A stretch of DNA of 64,000 nt from Pacificibacter marinus. GTDB lineage: Bacteria; Pseudomonadota; Alphaproteobacteria; Rhodobacterales; Rhodobacteraceae. Positions 35,087 to 44,350 of this stretch are shown here, in pieces. The position numbers were made by a program, and so were the translations under genes. The stretch lies in the NCBI RefSeq assembly GCF_018860665.1, contig NZ_JAHKPK010000014.1, positions 62,001 through 126,000 of the forward strand. Direction: 5' to 3'. The notes below the pieces were generated by a model. It worked only from the letters and a program-made list of their open reading frames with translations, was not told the DNA's origin and did no database searches. How positions within the stretch are numbered: position 1 is the first letter of the stretch; each line of letters starts with the position of its first letter.

Positions 35087-35207
35087 GCTTTGGGCGAAAA
35101 TGATCGCAACGTCACAGCAAGACGCGCATTTTAGGCAAGTTTAGGTGACAGGCCGCCTCAAACAAAGTAAAGCCTCGGATCAGAGAGCTAAAAACCACAG
35201 GTGACTT

Positions 35208-35909
35208 ATGTCTAACCCAACGTCCTTTGATCGGTCTATCAAAATTGCGCCCTCAATCTTGGCTGCCGATTTCGCCAACTTTGGTCAAGAAATCGAAGCC
35301 GTCGAGGCCCAAGGCGCGGACTGGATCCATGTCGATGTGATGGACGGCCATTTCGTGCCCAACATCACCTTTGGTCCCGCGATGTGCAAAGCGATCCGTC
35401 CACACATCAAAACTGTGATGGACGTGCATTTGATGATCGCACCCGTTGATCCGTTTATTGATGCTTTTGCTGAGGCTGGCGCAGATTACATCACGGCGCA
35501 TTTGGAAGCTGGCCCGCATATTCACCGCACGTTGCAAGCCATTCGTGGGGCAGGGGCCAAAGCGGGTCTCGCGCTCAACCCCGGCACGCCGGTAGAGGAT
35601 ATCGCCTATCTTTTGGATATGGTCGATCTCGTGTGCATTATGACAGTGAACCCTGGATTTGGAGGACAAAAGTTCATCCATTCGCAAGTCGAAAAGGTCC
35701 GTACTTTGCGTGCCATGATCGGAGATCGTCCCATTCATATTGAAATCGATGGTGGCGTTGATCCGACAACAGCCCCTCTTGTGGCGGCTGCTGGTGCAGA
35801 TGTCTTGGTGGCAGGATCTGCGGCTTTCAAAGGTGGATCTGTCGAAAACCCGACACCGTATGGCACCAATATCGCTGCTATTCGAAAAGCGGCCGAACAG
35901 GCATTGTAA
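35208..35909 (+). CDS. rpe: Ribulose-phosphate 3-epimerase
   Basis: Interconverts ribulose 5-phosphate and xylulose 5-phosphate in the pentose phosphate pathway. The TIM-barrel protein of 233 residues has the metal/catalytic motifs HVDVMDGHFVPNITFGP, DVHLMI, MTVNPGFGGQKF and EIDGGVDP, all intact. Divergent from deoC. No ribulose-bisphosphate carboxylase genes occur nearby. Confidence 0.96.
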   Translation: MSNPTSFDRSIKIAPSILAADFANFGQEIEAVEAQGADWIHVDVMDGHFVPNITFGPAMCKAIRPHIKTVMDVHLMIAPVDPFIDAFAEAGADYITAHLEAGPHIHRTLQAIRGAGAKAGLALNPGTPVEDIAYLLDMVDLVCIMTVNPGFGGQKFIHSQVEKVRTLRAMIGDRPIHIEIDGGVDPTTAPLVAAAGADVLVAGSAAFKGGSVENPTPYGTNIAAIRKAAEQAL

Positions 35910-35965
35910 GTAAGCGTGCCGCCGGTGCGTTTTATCCTGTGACGCGGTTACGCAGCCCGATTGAG

Positions 35966-36883
35966 TTATCCGTCAGTGCTGGGTGTCACTTCTTCTTGGG
36001 TCGTAGGTAAGATAAAGGCCACATTGTCTTTCGCAGCCAAAGCGGCGATGTCGTCTTCGTAGTTTAAGGACAAATCATACACTGTTTCGGCTGTCCATCC
36101 GGGCACATTGCATGAGGCATTCATGAGGCTTTCATCCGCATATTTATCTAAAAACGCCAAAACAGCACGTTCATATTGAGCAGGGGATGTCAGGGTATGA
36201 TTGCGCATGAACGAGCGAAATCTTTTAATGCCTTCGGGTTGCAACGACTCTGAGATCGCCGCAAATCCGCCAAATATGGGGGTGTCGTCCGAGACGTTGG
36301 CAACTTGACGGATAACGCGAGGCCAAATCAACGGCGTATCTTCCTCGCACCACAGGGTGATTTGCGCTTTGGGCAGTGCCTGTTGCAATTGCTCAACTGG
36401 GGCCAACCACGACAAAGTCATAGGATCGTTGGATTTCAAAAACCAATTCAAAGACGCAGGTGTGGAGGGGGCTGTCAACGCGGCGTTGATCAAAAATGCC
36501 GGATTCCGAATGGCCATCGTGATGTGCACTTCGTGCTGGGAAAACAGCTCTGCAACCCGTGTGACAGACGCACCGATGCCAGTATATAGCTGCCCGCCTT
36601 TGAACATCATATTACGATCGCTGGCCCAGTCTTCATTGATCATGATCAAATTTTGAGCGTCAGACTTGTCACCCAAAATTTGAGCCAAAACGGCATCTTC
36701 CTCGGATAGGATCGGTGGCAAGCCATCAAGTCGCGCCAATTCTGCAGCAATAATGGGTCGATAATGGGTTGGGCTAGGGGCTGCGATGTTCAAGCGTCCG
36801 AATGCGCGCGCTCCGGCCTTTATTGCAGCAACGAGACGCGGTGTGCGCGTGTGATGGGCGCCAATATGTAGCGTGATCCGCAT
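35966..36883 (-). CDS. Sulfotransferase-like protein with degenerate P-loop
   Basis: Protein of 305 residues. It begins ITLHIGAHHTRT (6-13 HIGAHHTR), aligning with the sulfotransferase phosphosulfate loop HIGxHKTGT, but the essential Lys is His and the Gly is Arg. A second motif MAIRNPAFLINAAL resembles the 3'-phosphate-binding segment. The rest has no motif that I recognise. Either an inactive or divergent sulfotransferase, or a relative using another nucleotide. It is the last of three minus-strand genes of the glycan island. Confidence 0.6.
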   Translation of the reverse strand: MRITLHIGAHHTRTPRLVAAIKAGARAFGRLNIAAPSPTHYRPIIAAELARLDGLPPILSEEDAVLAQILGDKSDAQNLIMINEDWASDRNMMFKGGQLYTGIGASVTRVAELFSQHEVHITMAIRNPAFLINAALTAPSTPASLNWFLKSNDPMTLSWLAPVEQLQQALPKAQITLWCEEDTPLIWPRVIRQVANVSDDTPIFGGFAAISESLQPEGIKRFRSFMRNHTLTSPAQYERAVLAFLDKYADESLMNASCNVPGWTAETVYDLSLNYEDDIAALAAKDNVAFILPTTQEEVTPSTDG

Positions 36884-36934
36884 TGTAATCCTTATGTTCC
36901 GAGCCGCAATTGTAAGCGTTTTTGCGCATCTTTT

Positions 36935-39163
36935 TTAATGCGCTGTTTCACCACGCTCAACCGTGAAGAAGAATTTTTCGTCATGATCTGCCTGAACGAC
37001 ATCATCCGGCACACTTTCTGGTCCCATTAAAAAGATGTTCGCGCCGAAATGATGATGCATGCGGGCCAGTTTTTCCATGCGCTCACCCGTCAGCTCGTCG
37101 TAAAATTTCGAATAGTTTTCGGTCGCACGCAATGCGTCAATCTTTTCACGGTGCGCCGTGACGCATGCCTCATGCTGGGCGCGAATGTCAGGGTCGGCCA
37201 GCATTTTGTCGTATTCAACTTGCAACTTGGGGATCATGCGCTGGATCGACCGTTCTTCGACGTAGTTGTTATTCATACGAAACCAATAGGCGAGGCCTTG
37301 GTCGCGGTCGACGTGGTTCACACGGCCTCGATCGCGTTTGACCAAAAAGCTCTCAGCTGAGCGCACGGCGTAGTGGTTGAGTTGGACCATATCATAGCCG
37401 TAAGTGTCTGCGTTCGAGCGCCATGCGTTGCGATATTCTTCGCGTGGCATGGGCTTGCCTGAGCCATTATACCACCGGATTTTGTCCCAGATTTGTGGTT
37501 TTAATCCTTTGGGGCGGTGCACGCCGAGCTTTTTGAACAAGCCGACATTTTTGAACAGGGTTTTAAAACCCCATGCTTGGTGTGGCTTGTTGGCAAATTC
37601 GGGCGCGCAACTGGTGAACTGATCCAGCAAAAATGCGTCTTCATATTCATGCACATCGTTGTTGCCAAACAGGCGCCATGTACATGAAATCAGGTTCGCA
37701 TCGGGCAGGGCGTCGAATAAGGCAGGCAGGGTGCCATCGCCGATTTTGATGTCGATAAACTCATCCACATCCATGGAAATCGCCCAGTCGGATTTTTTAT
37801 AGACGTCTTCTTTTTCCGCCTGTTGTAACGCGTGATGTTGTGGCTTGAGGCCCGTGCCATGAAACGCGTTGTCGCGGTGTTGCAAAAAACCCTTTTCCTG
37901 TAGCAATTCCAACAGGGTATCCGTTCCGTCCGTGCAGTCATTGGTGTAGACTAAAAATCCTGTCACCCCGATGGCACGGTGATAGGCGATCCATTCCAAG
38001 ATGAACGGTCCTTCGTTTTTCATGCAGGTCACGATGGCCACTGAATTGTCGCCCTTCGGCGGCTTGGCAACGTCTTCTTTTGGCATTGAGACGGGCTTGT
38101 AACCCCATTCTTTGTCGGCCATCTCGATCAATTGAGGGTTTTCAATCAAAGAGGCTTTGGGAACAATTTTAGACACTGTTTTGGCCACATGACGCAGACC
38201 CATGTAGCGGAAAAACGGATAGCCCACTTTGGCGTCAGCGCCACCGATGCGGATGAGGCGAAACACTGCGTTGTCGGGCAGTTTGGCGGGGACAGCACAC
38301 CAGCGTCCACGTTTCTTTTTCGCGTCAAACTGGACGCAGATGTGATCAGCGAAGCGTATAGCGTCATGGTCACGCGCGCGCCAAGGATAGCACTGATGAC
38401 CCACCAGTTGCACCACACCGTTTTCGGCCGTCTGCGCCAGATCAAACACCGTTGTATTGCCGCTGCGCGGGATCAGATCGTAAACTTCGATGTTGGCGAC
38501 AGCGCGCGCTGTTTCCAAATATCTGCGCCGCAGTATTTCGTAGATCAAGACATCGGCCAATGGCGACGACCATGGTTCTGGATCCGGGATGGCCATGCGG
38601 TCTTTTCCGGGCGCGCCTGGGGTGGCGAAGGGATGGTTTTCTGAGGGGGATTTGCGATTGCCCAAGGGGACTGTGCACTCCACGACAAGTACACGTAAAT
38701 CTGCTTGCATCGCAGCCAAACCGACCTCAAGCCCCCCATAAAAATCGGGATCACTGTTCGGAGCTGCTCTGTTTAAAATCACCGCCCCAGTCAGGCCTTG
38801 GTGTTTGACGTGAAAGGCCAACCATTCCAGTACGACCTCAGCAGTCTCGCCATTGCGTGTCGCTAAAGCCACATCGCGTCCTGCCATCAGCTCGGGTTGT
38901 GCTGGCGCAGGCGTGATCTTGCGAGGAGTTCCAGCCAAAATCGCCGTGATGGTATCTGATTTTGGCGTGCCGACGATCCATGGCGCATTGCCGACAGATC
39001 GAAATTCGCCGTCGTCAAAGATATCTGTCGCAACAGGTTTGGGCAAAAGGCTTGTGTGGTCAAAGAACAGTTCAGCTTTGCCATTGGGCGCGGCGATTGC
39101 GTCCAAGAGAGTGATGTTCTCAAAGACCTGCGCTTCGATACACTGCGTGATAAGTTCAGCCAT
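36935..39163 (-). CDS. Large glycosyltransferase family 2 protein with duplicated domain
   Basis: Protein of about 742 residues from ATG 39163, overlapping the upstream gene's end. The C-terminal GT2 domain (about 375-640; Glyco_tranf_2_4 type) has IVTCMKNEGPFILEWIAYH, NDCTDGTDTLLELL, SMDVDEFIDI as the metal-binding DxD and HRPKGLKP...LNHYAVRSAESFLVK. The N-terminal half contains ATRNGETAEVVLEWLAFHV followed by GAVILNR, a likely degenerate copy of the same domain without a DxD motif. No membrane helix is seen. The partner gene upstream encodes a single-domain relative. Sugar and acceptor unknown. Confidence 0.82.
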   Translation of the reverse strand: MAELITQCIEAQVFENITLLDAIAAPNGKAELFFDHTSLLPKPVATDIFDDGEFRSVGNAPWIVGTPKSDTITAILAGTPRKITPAPAQPELMAGRDVALATRNGETAEVVLEWLAFHVKHQGLTGAVILNRAAPNSDPDFYGGLEVGLAAMQADLRVLVVECTVPLGNRKSPSENHPFATPGAPGKDRMAIPDPEPWSSPLADVLIYEILRRRYLETARAVANIEVYDLIPRSGNTTVFDLAQTAENGVVQLVGHQCYPWRARDHDAIRFADHICVQFDAKKKRGRWCAVPAKLPDNAVFRLIRIGGADAKVGYPFFRYMGLRHVAKTVSKIVPKASLIENPQLIEMADKEWGYKPVSMPKEDVAKPPKGDNSVAIVTCMKNEGPFILEWIAYHRAIGVTGFLVYTNDCTDGTDTLLELLQEKGFLQHRDNAFHGTGLKPQHHALQQAEKEDVYKKSDWAISMDVDEFIDIKIGDGTLPALFDALPDANLISCTWRLFGNNDVHEYEDAFLLDQFTSCAPEFANKPHQAWGFKTLFKNVGLFKKLGVHRPKGLKPQIWDKIRWYNGSGKPMPREEYRNAWRSNADTYGYDMVQLNHYAVRSAESFLVKRDRGRVNHVDRDQGLAYWFRMNNNYVEERSIQRMIPKLQVEYDKMLADPDIRAQHEACVTAHREKIDALRATENYSKFYDELTGERMEKLARMHHHFGANIFLMGPESVPDDVVQADHDEKFFFTVERGETAH

Positions 39164-40163
39164 TTTGGTCCTCAGAAACAAGAGATTTAAGTCGTGAAAT
39201 ATGAGCAGAAAGTTGCATCTGTGTTGGCGGCGTCGAGCCTGCCAGCAATTCAAGTTGCCACATGAATTCTATGACGGGGCGTTTGGATACAAGCGACGCG
39301 AGGGCTGCGCGGTGGTGCGCAACACTTGCGGCGTGTAACGGATCAAACTGAGCGAGTGCGTCACGTGCGGCTTGTGCGGCCGCCTGCATCGGCGCGATGC
39401 GCAGGTCTTCAACAGTGTTGAAATTGCGCTCGGCCCAATAGCCCGCAGCTATGGGTTTATCCATATGATTGGGCAGGCCGCGTGCGGATTTCAGCACAAA
39501 TTCTTCGACAGAGCGGATCGAATAATGATTGAGCCACGCCCGCTCGCCTTGATGTGGAACGCCATATAGGTTGATGCGCGATTGCTGTGCGGCGAATTCT
39601 GGCGGCAAGCGCTTGCCTGACGCCGTCGACCACTGCGCGTCTTTGCCTTTGGGGCGATGAATGCCCAATTCGCGAAAGGCCTGCGGTCTGTGCAGTGTTT
39701 TGAAAAAATGCGCCAAAGGCAGGTTGATGCCATCAGGGGCTGCACGCGTGAACCGCGTCGTCACAGGTTGATCGATATAAGTGCTTTGGCCTGAGTGGCC
39801 GAATAAATGCCAGCGCAGGGGGACGGCATCGGCAGTCCCGATCAGCTGATCTATCTGCAAGCCATCTAAAACGAGGTATTCGTCTACGTCAAAGAACAAG
39901 GCTATATCCGCAGATTTATACCGATCATGTCGGGTCAAAAGCTTTACAGCTTGCCATTGGATCGACGCGTCGCCTTCGGGGTCAAACGGAACATGGGTCA
40001 CAAGACCAGTCGCCTGTAGCGCGTTCAGAAGCGCGTCAGTGCCGTCCGTGCAATCGTGTGAAGCAATGAGGAAGTGATCGAAACCCACCGCTTGGTGATG
40101 AGCAATCCAATCCAAAAGCCAAGGCCCCTCGTTGCGGATACAGGTGATCCCAACTGTGCTCAC
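39156..40163 (-). CDS. Glycosyltransferase family 2 protein
   Basis: Single-domain GT2 (Glyco_tranf_2_4) protein of about 335 residues: VGITCIRNEGPWLLDWIAHH, SHDCTDGTDALLNAL, FFDVDEYLVLDG with the metal-binding DxD, then HRPKGKDAQ and LNHYSIRSVEEFVLKSARG. I favour GTG 40163 (MSTVGITC) with AAAGGTAGG 6-7 bp upstream; a TTG at 40184 is the longer alternative. It overlaps the larger GT2 gene by 8 bp, so the two are coupled and probably act on the same glycan. Confidence 0.85.
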   Translation of the reverse strand: MSTVGITCIRNEGPWLLDWIAHHQAVGFDHFLIASHDCTDGTDALLNALQATGLVTHVPFDPEGDASIQWQAVKLLTRHDRYKSADIALFFDVDEYLVLDGLQIDQLIGTADAVPLRWHLFGHSGQSTYIDQPVTTRFTRAAPDGINLPLAHFFKTLHRPQAFRELGIHRPKGKDAQWSTASGKRLPPEFAAQQSRINLYGVPHQGERAWLNHYSIRSVEEFVLKSARGLPNHMDKPIAAGYWAERNFNTVEDLRIAPMQAAAQAARDALAQFDPLHAASVAHHRAALASLVSKRPVIEFMWQLELLAGSTPPTQMQLSAHISRLKSLVSEDQNG

Positions 40164-40404
40164 GTCAAACCTACCTTTGGCCAAAAGCTCACCCGTGGCC
40201 CCTTAAGAGGGCTGGTGGTGGATAATGATTGAATACTTGCTCTTGATCAGGCTTTTTGCCCGAAATATTTACAAAATCATTTCATGCCCCCCCTGTGAAG
40301 TCAAGGCAACGCCTCTTGTCTTGTGGGCTTCGCTTTGCGCAAATATATATGTTCTTGTTGGCATTTTTGTGCAATAAGACGAAAACATTATGAGGCAAAT
40401 GAAC

Positions 40405-41433
40405 ATGACAGTTTCATCGCATGCGCAAGGCGCAAAACTTCCAGTCATCGGTGCGCTTTGGATGGAAGGCAAGCTAAGTTTTTTAGAACAGCTTTGTTTG
40501 AAATCTTTTCTGGATGCCGGTCATAAGGTTGTTCTTTACCATTACGGTCCGCTCGAAAATGTGCCCGAAGGAATCGAGCTTGGCGATGCCAATGAGTTCC
40601 TGCCGCAATCCAATTTCTTGACGCATGAACGCACCGGCAGCCCCGCCCTGCACTCAGATCTTTTTCGTTACAAAATGCTTGAGAAAAGCGACAACGTTAT
40701 TTGGGCCGATACCGACGCCTATTGTATGCGCCCGTTTGTAACCGAAACCGGCCATTTTCACGGCTGGGAGTCTGGTTCTCATATCAACGGCGGTGTGCTT
40801 GGCTTGCCGAAAGATAGTGATACGCTCAAAGAGCTTTTGGCGTTTACCTCTGATGAATTTTCCATCCCGACTTATTACGGTGATGAATATACGAAAGAGC
40901 TGGAAGAGAAAAAAGCTGCAGGCACGCCTGTGCATGCATCTGAGCAGCCATGGGGCGTTTGGGGGCCGCATGCTGTGACGCATTTCTTGCATAAAACAGG
41001 CGAAAGCAAGCATTCCTTTGCGCAAGATGTTCTATATCCATTCACGTTCAAAGACCGCAGAATGATGTTGAAACGCAACTTTGACGTATCGCCTTATGTG
41101 ACAGAAAACACCATGTCTGTGCATCTTTACGGCCGCCGGATGCGTAAGCGTTTGGTCGAACGTGAAGGCGGTGCGCCACACCCCAAAAGTCTGCTGGGCA
41201 GCTTGTTGATTAAACACGGTATCGACCCGGAAAAAGCACCCCTTCCGCCACGCCAAGTGCAAGACGTGCCCGAGTTGCATGACGCCGAGTTTCAGGCCCA
41301 AATCGGCCTTGAAGGCTTGAAGGAAAGTTTAAACTTTGGACAAATCGCGAAGAAATACTCTGTCGAGCGCCGTTTTGTTCGCCAGTGTCGTGATAAAATC
41401 AGAGATAACGCAGCATCCTTGTTTAAGGAATAA
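40405..41433 (+). CDS. DXD-type glycosyltransferase, GT32-like
   Basis: Protein of about 342 residues. N-terminal IGALWMEGKLSFLEQLCLKSF, then ALHSDLFRYKMLEKSDNVIWADTD with the DxD at 102-104 and CMRPF, followed by HINGGVLGLPKDS: the arrangement of sugar-transferring DXD enzymes (GT32/Gly_transf_sug). The C terminus (SLNFGQIAKKYSVERRFVRQCRDKI) is basic and helical. GAGG 9 bp upstream supports ATG 40405; ATG 40390 and 40399 are in frame. First of three adjacent plus-strand genes, ending directly at the next start. Confidence 0.75.
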   Translation: MTVSSHAQGAKLPVIGALWMEGKLSFLEQLCLKSFLDAGHKVVLYHYGPLENVPEGIELGDANEFLPQSNFLTHERTGSPALHSDLFRYKMLEKSDNVIWADTDAYCMRPFVTETGHFHGWESGSHINGGVLGLPKDSDTLKELLAFTSDEFSIPTYYGDEYTKELEEKKAAGTPVHASEQPWGVWGPHAVTHFLHKTGESKHSFAQDVLYPFTFKDRRMMLKRNFDVSPYVTENTMSVHLYGRRMRKRLVEREGGAPHPKSLLGSLLIKHGIDPEKAPLPPRQVQDVPELHDAEFQAQIGLEGLKESLNFGQIAKKYSVERRFVRQCRDKIRDNAASLFKE

Positions 41434-42213
41434 ATGAAAATGTCTGTTTTTGATGAGATGTTGAGGAATTATCCTCATCGGCGTCATTTTCTACAGACGA
41501 TCAATCTTCCGACGCAAACCCCAAAGGGCGGCGATTTTTTATATATGAAAAATCATAAAGCTGCTTGCACGACTGTCCTTGCGACCTTGATGCATAATCT
41601 TGAACGGGCTCAAGGGGGAAGCGTGACTTTGTCGATGGACGCAGTGCACGCCCCCTCTAAGTCGTTGTTGCTCACGGGGGCGCGCGGACTATCTGAGGCG
41701 CGCGTCATTGCAGCTGTCAATGATCCGAAGGTTTTTAAGTTTACAGTGGTGCGTGATCCTGTTTCGCGCACCGTTTCGGCTTATGCAGATAAAGTGCTAG
41801 GTGGCCAAAGCCAAAAGACGCGTTTGATGACCTATCTGGGCAGACCACATGACAGTAACATTACGCTAAAACAGTTCATTGCTCTGCTTGCGAATGATGA
41901 GGGCGCCCGTGAGCTGGATCGTCATTGGCGCTCGCAGCGAAAAGAAATTTCATATGATCAAATTGACTTTGATTACATCGGAACTGTCGACACACTTAAA
42001 CAATCGATGGATCATATTGTGAAACGTATTTTCGGGATAGAAGCACTTGGAAATAGCGTAGATACAGGCGGTGATTTTGGCCGCAGAACGGAATTACAAA
42101 AGATGTTAGAGACGTTGAGTGCGAGAGATATCAAAAACCTTGAAATGGCGTTCGAGCCAGATTTTGAAATGTATGAAATGGTAAACCAAACATTTGCAAA
42201 GGCCCTGATGTGA
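41434..42213 (+). CDS. Sulfotransferase family 2 protein
   Basis: Protein of 259 residues, more AT-rich than its neighbours. The phosphosulfate-binding motif is MKNHKAACTTVLATL (Lys 42) and the 3'-phosphate motif is FTVVRDPVSRTVSAYADKV. The rest (LDRHWRSQRKEISYDQIDFDYIGTVDTL) fits bacterial carbohydrate sulfotransferases. Its start immediately follows the stop of the DXD glycosyltransferase and its end overlaps the next gene, so the three are one operon that probably builds a sulfated glycan. Confidence 0.83.
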   Translation: MKMSVFDEMLRNYPHRRHFLQTINLPTQTPKGGDFLYMKNHKAACTTVLATLMHNLERAQGGSVTLSMDAVHAPSKSLLLTGARGLSEARVIAAVNDPKVFKFTVVRDPVSRTVSAYADKVLGGQSQKTRLMTYLGRPHDSNITLKQFIALLANDEGARELDRHWRSQRKEISYDQIDFDYIGTVDTLKQSMDHIVKRIFGIEALGNSVDTGGDFGRRTELQKMLETLSARDIKNLEMAFEPDFEMYEMVNQTFAKALM

Positions 42214-43118
42214 TGGATGCTGAGACCACTCATACCAAATCAGATTGGCGCCAATCCCTGCGTGCAATAGGGGATGCGCGCGGTTTTTACGAAGAGCTTG
42301 GGCCCAAGCACACGGCCCTTTACGTTGAAAACGGCGATACCCTTATTGTTACGTTTGAAAATCTCGACCATGTATTCGAGAACAGCGATGAAAAAATGCC
42401 ATGGGGGTTTGATTTCGTCGAGAAGCGCGGTTGGTCCATGCTTGGTATGATGGCCCATGATTGGACATGGTACCGTGATGAGGCTGTCTATGAGTTCTTC
42501 GACCGTTTGCGTGATGAAGGTTTTTTTGATGGCTTCAAGCGCGTGGTGTTCTACGGCGCCTCAATGGGCGGATATGCGGCCGCAGCATTTTCGGCGGCCT
42601 GCCCAGGGGCAACGGTGGTCGTGATTTCCCCGCAGGCCACATTGTCTCGTGAAGATGCCAGTTGGGAAACACGTTACCGCAAAGCATGGAAACGCGACTT
42701 TTCGACCCGCTATGGCTTTGCGCCCGCGATGACGGGAACGGCTGAAAAGGTGTTCTTATTCTATGACCCCCTTTCGCCGCTGGATGCCATGCATGCGGCC
42801 CTGTTCAGAGGGAAAAATGTTGTTAAGTTTAAGTGTCGTTATTTTGGGCATCGCATCGCGTCGATGTGGACGCGCATCGGCGTTTTAAAACCGATTGTTG
42901 AGCAATCCATTGCAGGGACATTGACGGAACCAGATTTTTACAAAATGCTACGTGGACGACGCGAAGATACACGGTTCCAACGCGAGATGCTTGAGCGGCT
43001 TGAAAAAAAAGGGCGTCCTTGGCTTATCGCAACCTATTGTGAGGCCGTTCTTGCGCGGCGTGGCGGGCCTAAGTTTCGAAAGGCGATGAGGGTGGCGCAT
43101 AAAAAAATGAGTGGCTGA
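42213..43118 (+). CDS. Alpha/beta-hydrolase-like protein of the glycan island
   Basis: Protein of about 301 residues that I assign only to a fold. A strand RVVFYGASMGGYAAAAFSA gives a nucleophile elbow G-x-S-M-G-G with a likely catalytic Ser; FLFYDPLSPLD could supply the Asp and CRYFGHRI the His. It has no signal peptide, so it acts in the cytoplasm. Sharing an operon with a glycosyltransferase and a sulfotransferase, it may add or remove an acyl group on the same glycan or precursor. ATG 42213 overlaps the previous TGA; GTG 42210 is possible. Confidence 0.6.
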   Translation: MDAETTHTKSDWRQSLRAIGDARGFYEELGPKHTALYVENGDTLIVTFENLDHVFENSDEKMPWGFDFVEKRGWSMLGMMAHDWTWYRDEAVYEFFDRLRDEGFFDGFKRVVFYGASMGGYAAAAFSAACPGATVVVISPQATLSREDASWETRYRKAWKRDFSTRYGFAPAMTGTAEKVFLFYDPLSPLDAMHAALFRGKNVVKFKCRYFGHRIASMWTRIGVLKPIVEQSIAGTLTEPDFYKMLRGRREDTRFQREMLERLEKKGRPWLIATYCEAVLARRGGPKFRKAMRVAHKKMSG

Positions 43119-43145
43119 TAAAGTCACTTGGTGTGAAATGGGTGA

Positions 43146-43856
43146 GTGGTGCTAGACAATTACAAAGCGTATATTCGGCGCAATCCTGACGCGCCAGATG
43201 TCAAAACAACCCGCGCCAGTATTTTGACGGCGCGACTTCGAGCTGCCATTTTACGCGGAGATCTCAAACCTGGTCAAAAGGTCAATTTGGATCGATTGCG
43301 TGAAGAGTATAATGTTTCTTTGTCACCGTTGCGTGAAGCCATTTCACGCCTATCCATCGATGGTTTGGTCCATACCCAAGATCAGCGTGGCTCGACAATC
43401 GCGCCGCTAACCCTTTGTGAATTGTCAGAAATCGGGCGATTGCGCCGTGAAGTCGATGTGCTTGCACTGCGTACTGCAATGGCGCGTGGAGGGACAGCAT
43501 GGCGTTCAGAGTTGCGGGCGACAGCTGTTGAACTGCATACCGCATCACAATCCACGGAGGCAGACCATTTCGACGAAATCTGGTCTATCGCCCATACGGA
43601 TTTCCACAAAGCGCTGGTCAACGGCAGTCATATGCCAATGCTGATTGCCTTTTGTATGAATTTGCATGACCTACACGATCGATATCGACGCCAGCTGTCG
43701 CCGCCGATCAGATCCTACAGCGACCTGTGGCGCGAACATGCAGAAATCGCGTCTTGTATCCTGAACGGAGACACTGATGTGGCGGCTCTTGCACTGCAAA
43801 GGCATTTCGATAAAGAAATAGCATCTCTTGCCGAACAGCTTGAAAGCGCGGCATAA
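43146..43856 (+). CDS. GntR-family regulator with FCD domain
   Basis: Regulator of 236 residues. The winged helix spans about 22-85 ([37 protein letters not shown]) and the FCD ligand domain about 95-230 ([42 protein letters not shown]) with the metal-binding His/Asp pattern. GTG 43146 or 43149 is the start. It follows the hydrolase gene by 27 bp and precedes aroQ; targets are not evident. It is of another FCD branch than the regulator at 41-808. Confidence 0.9.
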   Translation: MVLDNYKAYIRRNPDAPDVKTTRASILTARLRAAILRGDLKPGQKVNLDRLREEYNVSLSPLREAISRLSIDGLVHTQDQRGSTIAPLTLCELSEIGRLRREVDVLALRTAMARGGTAWRSELRATAVELHTASQSTEADHFDEIWSIAHTDFHKALVNGSHMPMLIAFCMNLHDLHDRYRRQLSPPIRSYSDLWREHAEIASCILNGDTDVAALALQRHFDKEIASLAEQLESAA

Positions 43857-43902
43857 AGAGTGCGGCTATAATCGGCACGACATTTTTAAAAGGGCTATCC
43901 AA

Positions 43903-44340
43903 ATGACCAAAAAGATTTTCATCCTGAATGGGCCAAATCTAAATCTTTTGGGCAAACGCCAACCTGAAATTTACGGTCATGATACGCTTGAGGATGTCGC
44001 GACCAACTGCGCCGCCTTGGGGGCTGAGCTTGGTCTGGAAATCGATTTGAAACAATCGAATTTTGAAGGCGGTATCGTTGAAATGATCCACGACGCGCGC
44101 GAACAGGCCGCGGGCATTATCATCAATCCGGGTGCTTACACACATACATCCGTCGCGATTTTGGATGCGCTCAACACATTTGATGGTCCTGTTTTTGAAG
44201 TGCATATTTCGAACGTGCACAAACGCGAATCCTTTCGCCATCATTCCTATGTCTCACTGCGTGCTGACGGGGTGATGGCTGGATTTGGTGTTCAGGGCTA
44301 TGAGTTAGCTCTGCGCCGCATGGCTGTCGTGCTGGGCTGA
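43903..44340 (+). CDS. aroQ: 3-dehydroquinate dehydratase, type II
   Basis: Shikimate-pathway enzyme of 145 residues that dehydrates 3-dehydroquinate. Signature NGPNLNLLG, catalytic Tyr 24 in [17 protein letters not shown] with Asn 76, catalytic His 101 in EVHISN, and [12 protein letters not shown] start at ATG 43903 (MTKKIFILN) after AAAAGGG; an upstream frame from 43828 would overlap the regulator gene. Converges closely (10 bp) with the next gene. Confidence 0.96.
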   Translation: MTKKIFILNGPNLNLLGKRQPEIYGHDTLEDVATNCAALGAELGLEIDLKQSNFEGGIVEMIHDAREQAAGIIINPGAYTHTSVAILDALNTFDGPVFEVHISNVHKRESFRHHSYVSLRADGVMAGFGVQGYELALRRMAVVLG

Positions 44341-44350
44341 TAGTATTGCC

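Noticed and set aside
40200-40389. Possible RNA gene in the 40.2-40.4 kb intergenic region
   Set aside because: Scanned by eye for tRNA arms and strong hairpins; only an AT-rich promoter-like stretch is visible.
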